Positions 42,884 to 51,948 of a stretch of 64,000 nt of DNA are shown in pieces. The stretch's first letter is position 1. Every line of letters starts with the position of its first letter. This DNA is from Rhodobacterales bacterium. Lineage in GTDB: Bacteria; Pseudomonadota; Alphaproteobacteria; Rhizobiales; Stappiaceae. The DNA lies in the NCBI GenBank assembly GCA_008107755.1, contig VIRH01000082.1:124001-188000 (forward strand). The letters are read 5' to 3'. The notes under the pieces are model-generated. The model was not told the origin of the DNA and ran no database searches. It saw only the letters and a program-made list of their open reading frames with translations. Made by a program: the position numbers and the translations under genes.

Positions 42884-44482
42884 TTGAGTTTGAGTGGCAG
42901 TACGTCGTTGCCATATGCTCCCCAGGAAATGGGTCGCAGCAGCCTTTCGCGCACCTTTATCTTTTATACCCTTGGTCTGTTCGCAGTCCTTGGCCTGATC
43001 TTCGTCGGTATTCTGACCAAGATTACATGGGATGCCTCTCATGCCAGGGCTATCCGGGTGACCGAAGCGTTCTTCCAGGCGACCAAGCGACCGTTCGAAC
43101 GGGCGATCTGGACAGTCAATGCCGATGCGACGCTACAACTCATCCGCGGGCTCGAAACGCTCGATGTGGTCGAGCGGGTCTGGGTGGAAACGCCCGATAC
43201 CGGTAATTTCGGTGAACCGGTCACAGGCGACAGAAGGGCGGAGGTCCTCAGCTACACCCTGAACTCGCCAAGCACGATCCTGCACAAGGATGCGATCGGC
43301 CAAGTCTTCATTTTGCTGGACCGCAACACGATTTCGTATGAGATCGTCTCGACGGTCGGATTCATCGTCACTGCCATCATCATTTATCTGCTTCTGCTTG
43401 CCGTGGTCATCAGGACGGTGTTCAGGCGGCTGATCGGTCAACCGCTGTCGAAGATCGTCAATTATCTTTCGACGCCGAGACTCATCGAGGATCCGCCAAA
43501 ATCCGAACTCATGCCCGGGCGGTCCGACGAGATCGGCATCCTTGCCGCCAGCCTGCAGTCGATGGTGCAACGTCGGCACCTCGACCTCAAGAAGATCCAG
43601 GAATACCAGACCAATCTCGAGGACCTGGTGGCCCACCGGACAGAGCAGCTCAAGCTCGTTCAGGAGGAGTTGATTCAGGCCGACAATCTGGCGGCGCTCG
43701 GAGCCCTGGTCGCAGGCGTATCGCATGAGCTCAACACCCCACTTGGCAATGCGTTGATGGCGGCGACGACGATCTCCGATTCCAGCGGATATGTTCGCAG
43801 CGAACTCGATCAGCAGACCTTGAGCAAGGAAGTGCTGGAGACCGAGATCCAGAAGATCACCGATACGGCCAACATCATCGAAAAGACATTGTCGCGTGCG
43901 AGAGAACTCGTCGGAAACTTCCGGCAGGTTGCCGTCGACCGGCAGAGCGAACGCAGGCGGTCCTTCAATTTCGACCACATCATCAGGGAAACACTTGCGA
44001 CATTGCAACCGACGCTGAAGAAGACTTCGTTCAAACTGGAGCTGGATCTGAACTCGGATATCGTTATCGAGGGATATCCCGGCGCTGTCAGTCAACTCGT
44101 TTCCAACCTGGTCGAAAATGCGATAAAGCATGGTTATGAAGGAAGGACAGAGGGTACGGTGGCGCTGTCTTCCGAAATACGCGGCGGCGAATCTGGCCCC
44201 AACGGTCCTCGCGGTCGCACAATTCTCTTTAGATGCAGGGATTACGGTATGGGGATACCGGAGAAGAACCTCAAGAAGGTTTTCGAACCTTTCTTCACAA
44301 CCAAATTTGGCAAGGGCGGCTCCGGTCTAGGAATGGCAATCTGTTATCAACTCGTGACGGAGGCCCTGAACGGAACGATTTCCGTGGAGTCGACTGTCGG
44401 CACCGGTACAGAATTCGTCATCGAGTTTCCGGTGATAGAGGTAGCGGAAAAGCAGTCACTGGCTGGAAAGAAGGTGCATTAG
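42884..44482 (+). CDS. Membrane sensor histidine kinase
   Basis: About 532 residues. Two membrane helices (near 24-47 and 154-178) flank a periplasmic sensor of about 105 residues. Then come a HAMP-like linker (RLIGQPLSKIVNYL), a coiled coil (YQTNLEDLVAHRTEQLKLVQEEL), a HisKA dimerisation motif with the phospho-histidine (GVSHELNTPLGNAL, near 281), and a HATPase domain (NLVENAIKHGY, RDYGMGIP, FFTTKFGKGGSGLGMAI). The start is uncertain: I use the TTG at 42884 with GAGGTGG upstream; an ATG at 42815 lacks a ribosome site and an ATG at 42929 is too close to its own. The response regulator follows after 1 nt and is the likely partner. Confidence 0.85.
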   Translation: MSLSGSTSLPYAPQEMGRSSLSRTFIFYTLGLFAVLGLIFVGILTKITWDASHARAIRVTEAFFQATKRPFERAIWTVNADATLQLIRGLETLDVVERVWVETPDTGNFGEPVTGDRRAEVLSYTLNSPSTILHKDAIGQVFILLDRNTISYEIVSTVGFIVTAIIIYLLLLAVVIRTVFRRLIGQPLSKIVNYLSTPRLIEDPPKSELMPGRSDEIGILAASLQSMVQRRHLDLKKIQEYQTNLEDLVAHRTEQLKLVQEELIQADNLAALGALVAGVSHELNTPLGNALMAATTISDSSGYVRSELDQQTLSKEVLETEIQKITDTANIIEKTLSRARELVGNFRQVAVDRQSERRRSFNFDHIIRETLATLQPTLKKTSFKLELDLNSDIVIEGYPGAVSQLVSNLVENAIKHGYEGRTEGTVALSSEIRGGESGPNGPRGRTILFRCRDYGMGIPEKNLKKVFEPFFTTKFGKGGSGLGMAICYQLVTEALNGTISVESTVGTGTEFVIEFPVIEVAEKQSLAGKKVH

Positions 44483-44483
44483 C

Positions 44484-46733
44484 ATGGCGATGGATTTCCT
44501 TGCGCCTTCGAAACCGGAAGTCAAGAAAACGAGCGGTACTACTCCCTGGAAGATCCTGATCGTCGATGATGATCCGGACGTTCATGACGTGACAAAGATC
44601 GCGGTAAACGGATGTTCTTTCGAGGGACGGCCGTTCGAACTCCTTCATGCGCTTTCCGTTAAAGAGGCGCGCGAGCAGCTCGAAGAGCACAAACATGTGG
44701 CTCTCGCGCTCGTTGACGTCGTCATGGAAAACGATACCGCTGGCCTTGGTTTGGTAAGCTGGATCAGGAATGATCTCGGAAACCGCTTCACGCGAGTCAT
44801 CCTGAGAACGGGCCAGCCGGGCTACGCGCCGCAGGCCGATGTCATCATGAAGTTCGATATTGATGGCTATGCCGAGAAGGCCGAGTTATCGCGCACGAAG
44901 CTGATCACCGCCATCGTAACGGCCTTGCGCGGTTACAAGCTCGTCATGTCGCTTGAAAGCAACCGGCGGAAACTCGAGACTCTCAACGAGCAGTTTTCAA
45001 AACTCGTAGATACAAATTCCCTCGGCGAGTTTTCCGCCGAAGTGGTCGGGTTCCTTTCGGAACTTGCGGGGAGGCCGGTACATTGCCTTGTGTGCGGACT
45101 TGAGGCCTTGCCGGAGGCCGGTGCCGTGGGCGACACAAGCCTTCGCGTGCTGGCAGCAACAGGTGATTTTGAGGACAAGGTAGGCGTGCCGGTCGATCTT
45201 CTGAAGGATGACGGCCTCCGGAATGCGATTTCACGTTGTCGGGAAGAGCAGGCTTACATTTGCAATGGCGAGGAGGGGCTGGCAATGCCCCTGATCACGC
45301 GTAACGGCATGGTCGGCGCAATCTATTGCGATTTGCCGGAAGCGCAGCTCGTTGAACTCGTGGGGTACGAACTTCTCAAGCTCTTTGTCTCCAACGTTGC
45401 CCTTGGATATCAGAAAACTGCACTTCTCGAACACATTCACGATCTGGCCTATGTCGATCGGGTAAGCGGCCTGTCGACCTATTCCGGCTTCCTGGAGACG
45501 TTCGAGCGCCAACTTGGTCAGGACGTGCCCCTCATGGTTGTGCAGTCCGACATCCGGCGATTTCGGGTGATCGGGGACGGTATCGGCGATGATAAGGCGG
45601 CAGCGGTCCTCAAGAAAACCGGGCATCGACTGTCTCAGACTTTCCCCGATGCCCTGTCTATTGCTCGCAAGGAAAAGGATGAGTTCCTGATCCTTCTGAA
45701 GGGAGGAGAAGGGACCTGTGTGCAGGAAGTCGTGACGCGGGTCGAAGAGGCGTTTCAGGAACCGATCTCGGTCGATGACACCCAGATCACGCTTCGCCTG
45801 CGCCTCGGTTTCTCTCCCGCTGAAAGCAGTCCAGCCGAACCGGAGCAGCTTGTACGTTATGCATCCATTGCCCTGAATGACGTGCGCCAAAAGGGACACA
45901 CCAATCACGCCGTATTCCATCCGATGATGCAGGAAGCTGCACTCGAACGGCTGCGCCTTGCGTCGCTTCTGACGGGTGGCGGCAACAAGACCGAGTTTTC
46001 GTTGCATTATCAGCCGATCATGCGCGCCTCGGACGAGAGCATTTCCTCCTTCGAGGCTTTGATGCGCTTTCATACGCCAGCCGGAAATCAGCTGAACACG
46101 GCGCGGATGATCGAAGCGGCGGAAGCAAGCGGTCTCATCTCCGAGATCGGTGCCTGGATGTTCAAGGAAGCCTTTGCGGAGTTCAGCCATATGTCCGGTG
46201 TGGGTGAAGGGGTTCATCTCAATGTGAATCTCTCCCCAAGGCAGGTCCAGACCAATCGCATCTACAAGGATATCGAGACGGCTGCCTCAGCTGCCAACCT
46301 GTCACTCAGCCGGCTTGTGTTCGAGGTGACGGAGGGCCTGTTCCTCGGCAATGACCAGACCACCCTGTCGCTGCTCACATGGCTGCGGGAGAACGGCGCG
46401 AAGATCGTGATCGATGACTTCGGAACGGGTTACTCCTCTTTGAGCTATCTCCGCAAACTGCCCGTCGACGGGATCAAGATCGACCGGAGCTTCATCATGA
46501 ACATGGATCAGGACGCGGACGCGCTGGCCGTGGTGAAGTCGATGATAGCAGTCGCGAAGGCTCTCGATCTCAAGATCACCGCTGAAGGCGTCGAAACGCC
46601 GGCCCAGCGCAAGATCATGCAGGAACTTCACTGCGACTACCTGCAGGGGTATCTCTATTCCAAGCCGCTTGGGAGCAAGGATCTTCAGTCCTTTATCCAG
46701 AGATCCAAGGGCAGTGGCGCGGCATTCGGATAA
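44484..46733 (+). CDS. Response regulator with DUF3369, degenerate GGDEF and EAL domains
   Basis: 749 residues. Receiver domain (IVDDDPDVHDV; phospho-acceptor in LALVDVVMEND near 77), a DUF3369 sensory middle (about 170-300), a GGDEF-like domain whose active site reads KEKDEF rather than GGDEF (about 395), and an EAL domain from about 505. The EAL domain keeps the expected catalytic residues: FEALMRF, NVNLSP, EVTEG, VIDDFGTGYSSL, GIKIDRSF and AEGVETPAQ. It is therefore predicted to degrade cyclic di-GMP under control of the adjacent kinase. Two genes downstream of the flagellar regulator, so a role in motility or attachment is plausible. Confidence 0.88.
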   Translation: MAMDFLAPSKPEVKKTSGTTPWKILIVDDDPDVHDVTKIAVNGCSFEGRPFELLHALSVKEAREQLEEHKHVALALVDVVMENDTAGLGLVSWIRNDLGNRFTRVILRTGQPGYAPQADVIMKFDIDGYAEKAELSRTKLITAIVTALRGYKLVMSLESNRRKLETLNEQFSKLVDTNSLGEFSAEVVGFLSELAGRPVHCLVCGLEALPEAGAVGDTSLRVLAATGDFEDKVGVPVDLLKDDGLRNAISRCREEQAYICNGEEGLAMPLITRNGMVGAIYCDLPEAQLVELVGYELLKLFVSNVALGYQKTALLEHIHDLAYVDRVSGLSTYSGFLETFERQLGQDVPLMVVQSDIRRFRVIGDGIGDDKAAAVLKKTGHRLSQTFPDALSIARKEKDEFLILLKGGEGTCVQEVVTRVEEAFQEPISVDDTQITLRLRLGFSPAESSPAEPEQLVRYASIALNDVRQKGHTNHAVFHPMMQEAALERLRLASLLTGGGNKTEFSLHYQPIMRASDESISSFEALMRFHTPAGNQLNTARMIEAAEASGLISEIGAWMFKEAFAEFSHMSGVGEGVHLNVNLSPRQVQTNRIYKDIETAASAANLSLSRLVFEVTEGLFLGNDQTTLSLLTWLRENGAKIVIDDFGTGYSSLSYLRKLPVDGIKIDRSFIMNMDQDADALAVVKSMIAVAKALDLKITAEGVETPAQRKIMQELHCDYLQGYLYSKPLGSKDLQSFIQRSKGSGAAFG

Positions 46734-46835
46734 CGCTGCGTCCGAATGGCGTACCTGATCATCCCGGTGGTCGCCGGCCAACTGTTCGTGCTTACGCCTC
46801 GTTTGCACGTTTTTTCGCGTGTGCAAGATAAGTGA

Positions 46836-46864
46836 TTGAACTTTTGCGCAAAACGCGTTCTCAT
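46836..46864 (+). promoter_or_regulatory. Candidate cox promoter with perfect palindrome
   Basis: The 12-bp palindrome TTTTGCGCAAAA (46842-46853) directly follows TTGAAC (46836-46841), a possible -35 box; TCTCAT at 46859-46864 is a weak -10 at 17-nt spacing. A second inverted repeat (TTGCAC 46803-46808, GTGCAA 46821-46826) lies just upstream. The palindrome is a likely regulator site for coxGSLM. No regulator gene is adjacent. Confidence 0.4.
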
Positions 46865-46958
46865 TAAATTTCAATTCGAGACTGGACGCGGGCAGCGCGT
46901 CGGGTATCAATAAGGCAATGCCAATAAACCGCCAAAGAGCGAGTTGGGGAGAGAACTT

Positions 46959-47714
46959 ATGGAAATGAACGGCTCCCACCGGATACCGGCCAAGCGCGAA
47001 ACCGTATGGGAGGCTCTCAACGATCCGGAAATCCTGAAGGAATGCATTCCCGGTTGCGAAAGCCTGGAAAAGACCTCGGATACGGAAATGACAGCCGCCG
47101 TCACGTCGAAGATCGGCCCCGTAAAAGCCAAGTTCAAGGGCGCGGTGACGCTCGAAAACATGAACCCTCCGGAAAGCTACACGATTGCCGGGGAAGGCAA
47201 GGGCGGTGTTGCCGGATTTGCCAAGGGATCGGCAGACGTCAAGCTGACGGAAGATGGTGACGGAACGATCCTGACCTATGATGCCAAGGCGCAGGTTGGC
47301 GGAAAGCTGGCGCAGCTCGGAAGCCGATTGATCGATTCCACCGCTCGAAAGATGGCGGAAGAATTCTTCACAAAATTCTCCGAAAAAGTCGGCGGCGGCG
47401 CTGATGCATCTCCGGTCGCCGCCGGAACCACGCATCCTGTCGATCCGGTCGAACCCGCGCCTGTTGCTGCTTCGGTGGAAACGGTTTCGCCGGATGAGAC
47501 TGTCGCGCTGGAAAACCAGGAACTGGACGAAGGTGTTGCCGAAGAGGCGAAGCGTATCGCCATCGAAGACACCGAGCATGCAGTTGAAGAGCGGTTTCAG
47601 CAGGCCGAGGAGAATCTCGAGGTTGCAGCCGGGCGCAATGTGTTCGGCGGTCCCATGGTGTGGGGGCTTCTGCTCCTTGGGGCGGTCATCGTCGTTCTCG
47701 CGCTCGCCAGCTGA
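46959..47714 (+). CDS. coxG: CoxG family protein (SRPBCC), membrane-anchored
   Basis: 251 residues. N-terminal CoxG/SRPBCC domain (RIPAKRETVWEALNDPEILKECIPGCESLEKTSD, then GPVKAKFKGAVTLENMNPPESYTIAGEGKGGVAGFAKGSADV) up to about residue 150. It is followed by an acidic linker and a C-terminal membrane helix (VWGLLLLGAVIVVLALAS). CoxG is thought to help tether or mature the hydroxylase at the membrane, and has been linked to quinone delivery. The ATG at 46959 has GGGGAGA upstream. First gene of the cox run. Confidence 0.87.
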   Translation: MEMNGSHRIPAKRETVWEALNDPEILKECIPGCESLEKTSDTEMTAAVTSKIGPVKAKFKGAVTLENMNPPESYTIAGEGKGGVAGFAKGSADVKLTEDGDGTILTYDAKAQVGGKLAQLGSRLIDSTARKMAEEFFTKFSEKVGGGADASPVAAGTTHPVDPVEPAPVAASVETVSPDETVALENQELDEGVAEEAKRIAIEDTEHAVEERFQQAEENLEVAAGRNVFGGPMVWGLLLLGAVIVVLALAS

Positions 47715-47840
47715 GCGGCCCGGTCGAGTTGATGTGATCCGGGGAGAGAGCGGATCATGAAAATGGCAGGTCGCGAAAAGGCATGATCCCGGCACAGTGC
47801 AGGGGGAATGTCGACAAAAGTCATTGAGGGAGAGAAATTG

Positions 47841-48332
47841 ATGTCGAAAGTTTCAATGGTATTGAACGGCAAATCGGTATCGGCTGACGTCGAAGACCGT
47901 ACGCTGCTCGTATCCTTCATCCGCGAAGTGCGCGGATTGACCGGAACGCATGTCGGTTGTGACACGTCGCAGTGCGGTGCATGCGTCGTGCATGTTGACG
48001 GCAAGGCGGTGAAGTCCTGCACCATGTTGGCCGCTCAGGCAGATGGCGCCGACGTCGTCACTCTGGAAGGTCTTGCCAACGGTGGGGACTTGCACCCGGT
48101 ACAGGCGGCGTTTCGCGAGCATCACGGCCTGCAGTGCGGTTTCTGCACACCGGGCATGATCATGAGCGCTGTCGACATGATCAACCGTCACGGGCCGGGC
48201 AACCTTGACGAAACAACCATTCGGCACGAGCTGGAAGGCAACATCTGCCGTTGCACAGGCTACCATAACATCGTGAAGGCTATCAAAGCAGCCTCCGACC
48301 AGATGGCCGGAATGGCCCAGGCCGCGGAATGA
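47841..48332 (+). CDS. coxS: CO dehydrogenase-like small iron-sulfur subunit
   Basis: 163 residues with two [2Fe-2S] clusters: plant-ferredoxin-type cysteines in [22 protein letters not shown] and the second set in CGFCTPGM...CRCTGY. Transfers electrons from the molybdenum subunit to the FAD subunit. The ATG at 47841 has GGGAGAGA upstream; an earlier start at 47808 would add an unconserved leader. A 218-nt gap to coxL contains no convincing gene or terminator. Confidence 0.94.
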   Translation: MSKVSMVLNGKSVSADVEDRTLLVSFIREVRGLTGTHVGCDTSQCGACVVHVDGKAVKSCTMLAAQADGADVVTLEGLANGGDLHPVQAAFREHHGLQCGFCTPGMIMSAVDMINRHGPGNLDETTIRHELEGNICRCTGYHNIVKAIKAASDQMAGMAQAAE

Positions 48333-48550
48333 GGCGAGCGGCCATTGGCCGCGCGTGACGTTCAAAGCGCGGTGTCCCGCGCTGATTGCCCAGGATCCAT
48401 GAGTGAAAGCCTGCGAGGAGGATATCCGCAGGTGTCACCTGCCGCCGGTTCTGGTCGATTTGATCGCTCTCAAGCCTCAGCGCTGAAGCGAGCGAGTGGA
48501 GGAGTTCCGGTCTGGCGGTTCCGGATTGATCAGTCTTAGGGAGAGAGACG

Positions 48551-50911
48551 ATGGCAGTTGAAGGGATCGGTGCCCGCGCATTGCGCAAGGAAGACAAGCG
48601 GTTCATCACCGGCAAGGGTCGGTACACCGACGATGTTGTTCTTCCGGGAATGGGATTTGCGGCATTCGTGCGGTCTCCGCATGCGCATGCAAAGGTCAGG
48701 GGGATCGACTCGAGCGCGGCTCTGTTGATGCCTGGCGTCGATGCGGTTCTGTCTGGCGACCAGCTCGTTGGCGATGGCATCGGAAACCTGATTTGCGGCT
48801 GGATGATTCACTCCAAGGACGGTTCGCCCATGAAGATGGGCGGATGGCGCGCGCTGGAACCGGAAACCGTGCGTTTTGTCGGTCAGGCGGTAGCCGTCGT
48901 GGTTGCCGACACGCAAGCCCAGGCGCGTGACGCTGCCGACGCGGTTGTCGTTGACTATGAGGAACTGCCGGCAGTCGCCGATCCTCTCGCAGCGCTGGAT
49001 GAAGGCGCGCCTCAACTCCACCCAGAGGCCGAAGGCAACCTGATTTACGATTGGGAGATCGGCGACGAGGCAGCCACCAATGCGGCATTCGAAAATGCCG
49101 CGCATGTGACTCGCATGCAGATTCAGAACAATCGGCTGGTTCCGAATCCGATGGAGCCGAGGGCCGCTGTCGCCAGTTATAATGACGGCGACGAGCATTA
49201 CACGCTCTACACAACATCCCAGAACCCGCACGTCGCCCGCCTGGTCCTGTCGGCCTTCTACAACGTGGCGCCAGAGCACAAGCTTCGGGTGATTGCACCG
49301 GATGTGGGTGGTGGTTTCGGGTCCAAGATCTTCATCTATCCGGAGGAGATGGTTTGTCTTTGGGCGTCGAAGCGGGTCGGCCGACCGGTCAAATGGGTTT
49401 CGGACCGGACTGAAGCGTTCCTGACGGATGCGCATGGGCGCGACCATCGCTCGGAGGCGGAACTCGCACTGGACGCCGACAACAAGATCCTTGGTCTTCG
49501 TGTGAAGACGGTTGCCAACATCGGCGCCTACATGTCGCTGTTTTCCTCATCGGTTCCGACCTACCTTTACGCGACGCTCCTGTCCGGTCAGTACGACATT
49601 CCGGCCATCCACGCCAACGTCAAGACGGTCTATACCAACACCGCGCCAGTCGATGCCTATCGCGGGGCAGGGCGGCCGGAAGCAACGTTCCTTTTGGAGC
49701 GTGTGATCGAGACTGCGGCACGTGAAGTCGGCATGTCGCCGGCGGATTTCAGGCGAAAGAATTTCATCAAGTCGTTCCCGCACCAGACCCCGGTGATCAT
49801 GTGTTATGACGCGGGCGATTATGACGCGACCCTGGACGCGGCACTGAAAGCTGCCGATTATGACGGCTTTGCCGCCCGCAAGGCGGAAGCCGCCTCTCGC
49901 GGCAAGCTGCGCGGGATCGGCATGTCTTGCTACATCGAAGCGTGCGGTATCGCGCCGTCGGCCGCAGTCGGTTCGCTAGGCGCTGGCGTCGGACTATGGG
50001 AATCGGCGGAAGTTCGGGTCAATCCGGTTGGCACTGTTGAAGTGTTGACAGGCTCCCACAGTCATGGCCAGGGACACGAGACGACATTTGCGCAGCTCAT
50101 TTCCGAACGCTTTGGTCTCGACACGGATGCGATTTCCATCGTTCATGGCGATACCGACAAGGTTCAGTTCGGCATGGGGACTTACGGATCGCGGTCCGGC
50201 GCGGTCGGCATGTCGGCGATCGTAAAGGCGCTCGACAAGGTGGAAACCAAAGCCAAGAAGATCGCCGCTCACCTGATGGAGGCTTCGGAGGCCGATATCC
50301 AGATCGAGGGCGGCGAGCTCAAGGTTGCGGGAACGGACAAGAAACTGTCTTTCACCGAGGTAGCCCTTGCCGCCTACACGGCGCACAATCTGCCTGAAGG
50401 CATGGAGCCGGGTCTGAAGGAAGGGGCTTTCTACGATCCGACCAACTTCACTTTCCCGGCCGGTACATATATCTGCGAGGTCGAGATCGATCCGGAGACG
50501 GGCCGCACGGAAATCGTCAACTTTGTTGCGGCGGACGATTTCGGCAAAGTCATCAATCCGATGATCGTTGAAGGCCAGGTGCATGGGGGCCTCGCCCAAG
50601 GCATTGGCCAGGCATTGCTTGAAAATGCCGCCTATGACGAAAACGGCCAGCTTTTGACCGCGTCCTACATGGACTACACGATGCCCCGGGCAGACGACGT
50701 TCCGTCCTTCAACCTCTCGACACATGAGACGGTCTGTCCTGGTAATCCGCTCGGCATGAAAGGCTGTGGCGAGGCGGGGGCGATCGGCTCTCCCCCTGCA
50801 GTCATCAATGCGATCACCGACGCGATTGGCAGCAACGATTTGTCCATGCCGGCATCAGCGGAAAAGGTCTGGGCGCTTTGCAAGTCCTCCATGCGGCAGG
50901 CGGCCGAATAA
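48551..50911 (+). CDS. coxL: Form II (BMS-type) CO dehydrogenase-like large subunit
   Basis: 786 residues, molybdopterin subunit of the xanthine-oxidase family. The active-site loop reads AYRGAGR (about 369-375), the form II signature, not the AYXCSFR loop of proven form I CO dehydrogenases; the Cys that binds copper in form I is therefore absent. Other landmarks are PDVGGGFGSK near 255, GQGHETTFAQ near 510, and the catalytic glutamate in KGCGEAGAIGSPP near 741. Oxidation of CO is reported for some form II organisms but disputed; another small substrate is possible. Needs the molybdenum-cytosine-dinucleotide cofactor. Confidence 0.93.
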   Translation: MAVEGIGARALRKEDKRFITGKGRYTDDVVLPGMGFAAFVRSPHAHAKVRGIDSSAALLMPGVDAVLSGDQLVGDGIGNLICGWMIHSKDGSPMKMGGWRALEPETVRFVGQAVAVVVADTQAQARDAADAVVVDYEELPAVADPLAALDEGAPQLHPEAEGNLIYDWEIGDEAATNAAFENAAHVTRMQIQNNRLVPNPMEPRAAVASYNDGDEHYTLYTTSQNPHVARLVLSAFYNVAPEHKLRVIAPDVGGGFGSKIFIYPEEMVCLWASKRVGRPVKWVSDRTEAFLTDAHGRDHRSEAELALDADNKILGLRVKTVANIGAYMSLFSSSVPTYLYATLLSGQYDIPAIHANVKTVYTNTAPVDAYRGAGRPEATFLLERVIETAAREVGMSPADFRRKNFIKSFPHQTPVIMCYDAGDYDATLDAALKAADYDGFAARKAEAASRGKLRGIGMSCYIEACGIAPSAAVGSLGAGVGLWESAEVRVNPVGTVEVLTGSHSHGQGHETTFAQLISERFGLDTDAISIVHGDTDKVQFGMGTYGSRSGAVGMSAIVKALDKVETKAKKIAAHLMEASEADIQIEGGELKVAGTDKKLSFTEVALAAYTAHNLPEGMEPGLKEGAFYDPTNFTFPAGTYICEVEIDPETGRTEIVNFVAADDFGKVINPMIVEGQVHGGLAQGIGQALLENAAYDENGQLLTASYMDYTMPRADDVPSFNLSTHETVCPGNPLGMKGCGEAGAIGSPPAVINAITDAIGSNDLSMPASAEKVWALCKSSMRQAAE

Positions 50912-51058
50912 GAATGAGCGACGACGGGGTAAGGACATGAGCAAGGGAAGGGCGTTGGTCAGGCGAACTGCCGCTGCACGCCTGCTTCTCAGGTTTCTTA
51001 GCCCCCGTCGTCAAACGATCACGGATTAATTTGAACCCATTTTCGTGGGAGATGCGAA

Positions 51059-51856
51059 ATGTACGAGACACAATATCACCGGGCTGGCTCCGTTTCAGAA
51101 GCCGCCGCGCTCATCGGGAAAGCCGAAGACGGAAAATTTCTGGGCGGCGGGCAGACCCTGCTGCCGACCATGAAACAACGCCTTGCTGCCCCGAGCGATC
51201 TTGTCGACCTGACGAAAATTCCTGACCTCAAAGGGATCAAGGTCGAAGGCGATGCGGTTGTGATCGGCGCTGCGACGACCCATTCTGAGGTTGCGACATC
51301 CGATGTCGTGCGCGAGAAACTTCCCGGCCTTGCGACGCTCGCTTCCGGTATCGGCGATCCCGCGGTGCGGCACATGGGCACGATCGGCGGATCCATTTCC
51401 AACAACGATCCGGCTGCCGACTATCCGGCGGGTCTCGTCGGATTGAATGCAACCGTCAAGACCAGCAAGCGTTCGATTGCTGCGGAAAATTTTTTTGTCG
51501 GCATGTTCGAAACCGCGCTGGAAGACGATGAAATTGTCGTTTCCGTGTCGTTTCCAGTGCCGCAGAAATCCGGATACTCCAAGTATCCCAACCCGGCGTC
51601 CCGCTATGCAATGGCAGGTGTCTTTGTCTCCCAGCAGGCTGACGGATCGGTGCGGGTCGCAGTGACCGGTGCCGGAAGTGATGGTGTTTTCCGGGTTGCC
51701 GAGATGGAAAGCGCGCTCGGGTCCAACTGGGCTCCAGACGCAGTTGCAGGCATTCACGTGAATGACGGCGACATGCTGAGCGATATTCACGGGTCTTCGG
51801 AATACCGGGCCAATCTGGTTACGGTCATGGCGAAGAGGGCTATTGCGGCAAGTTGA
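51059..51856 (+). CDS. coxM: CO dehydrogenase-like FAD-binding medium subunit
   Basis: 265 residues of the vanillyl-alcohol-oxidase-type FAD fold. FAD motifs are FLGGGQTLLPTMK (residues about 27-39) and TIGGSISNNDPAADYPAGL (about 108-126). Passes electrons to the respiratory chain. The S-L-M gene order is the arrangement typical of form II operons (form I is M-S-L). Lies 147 nt after coxL, with no terminator between. Confidence 0.94.
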   Translation: MYETQYHRAGSVSEAAALIGKAEDGKFLGGGQTLLPTMKQRLAAPSDLVDLTKIPDLKGIKVEGDAVVIGAATTHSEVATSDVVREKLPGLATLASGIGDPAVRHMGTIGGSISNNDPAADYPAGLVGLNATVKTSKRSIAAENFFVGMFETALEDDEIVVSVSFPVPQKSGYSKYPNPASRYAMAGVFVSQQADGSVRVAVTGAGSDGVFRVAEMESALGSNWAPDAVAGIHVNDGDMLSDIHGSSEYRANLVTVMAKRAIAAS

Positions 51857-51881
51857 AGCCTATCAAGCGCGCTTCAAAGGA

Positions 51882-51908
51882 AACCCGGCGTCTATCGCCG
51901 GGTTTTTC
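51882..51908. terminator. Terminator between convergent coxM and moeA
   Basis: 9-bp stem AACCCGGCG / CGCCGGGTT with a 5-nt loop and a T-run rightward; leftward it is followed by TTTCCTTT. Probably serves both genes. Confidence 0.8.
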
Positions 51909-51948
51909 ATGTCCAAAGGCACGGAATGGCAGAAAAGCCGCGCGATGC

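Noticed and set aside
46302-47795. 497-codon leftward open frame across the EAL gene end and coxG
   Set aside because: Spans two clear plus-strand genes and their intergenic region; no motif, no ribosome site.
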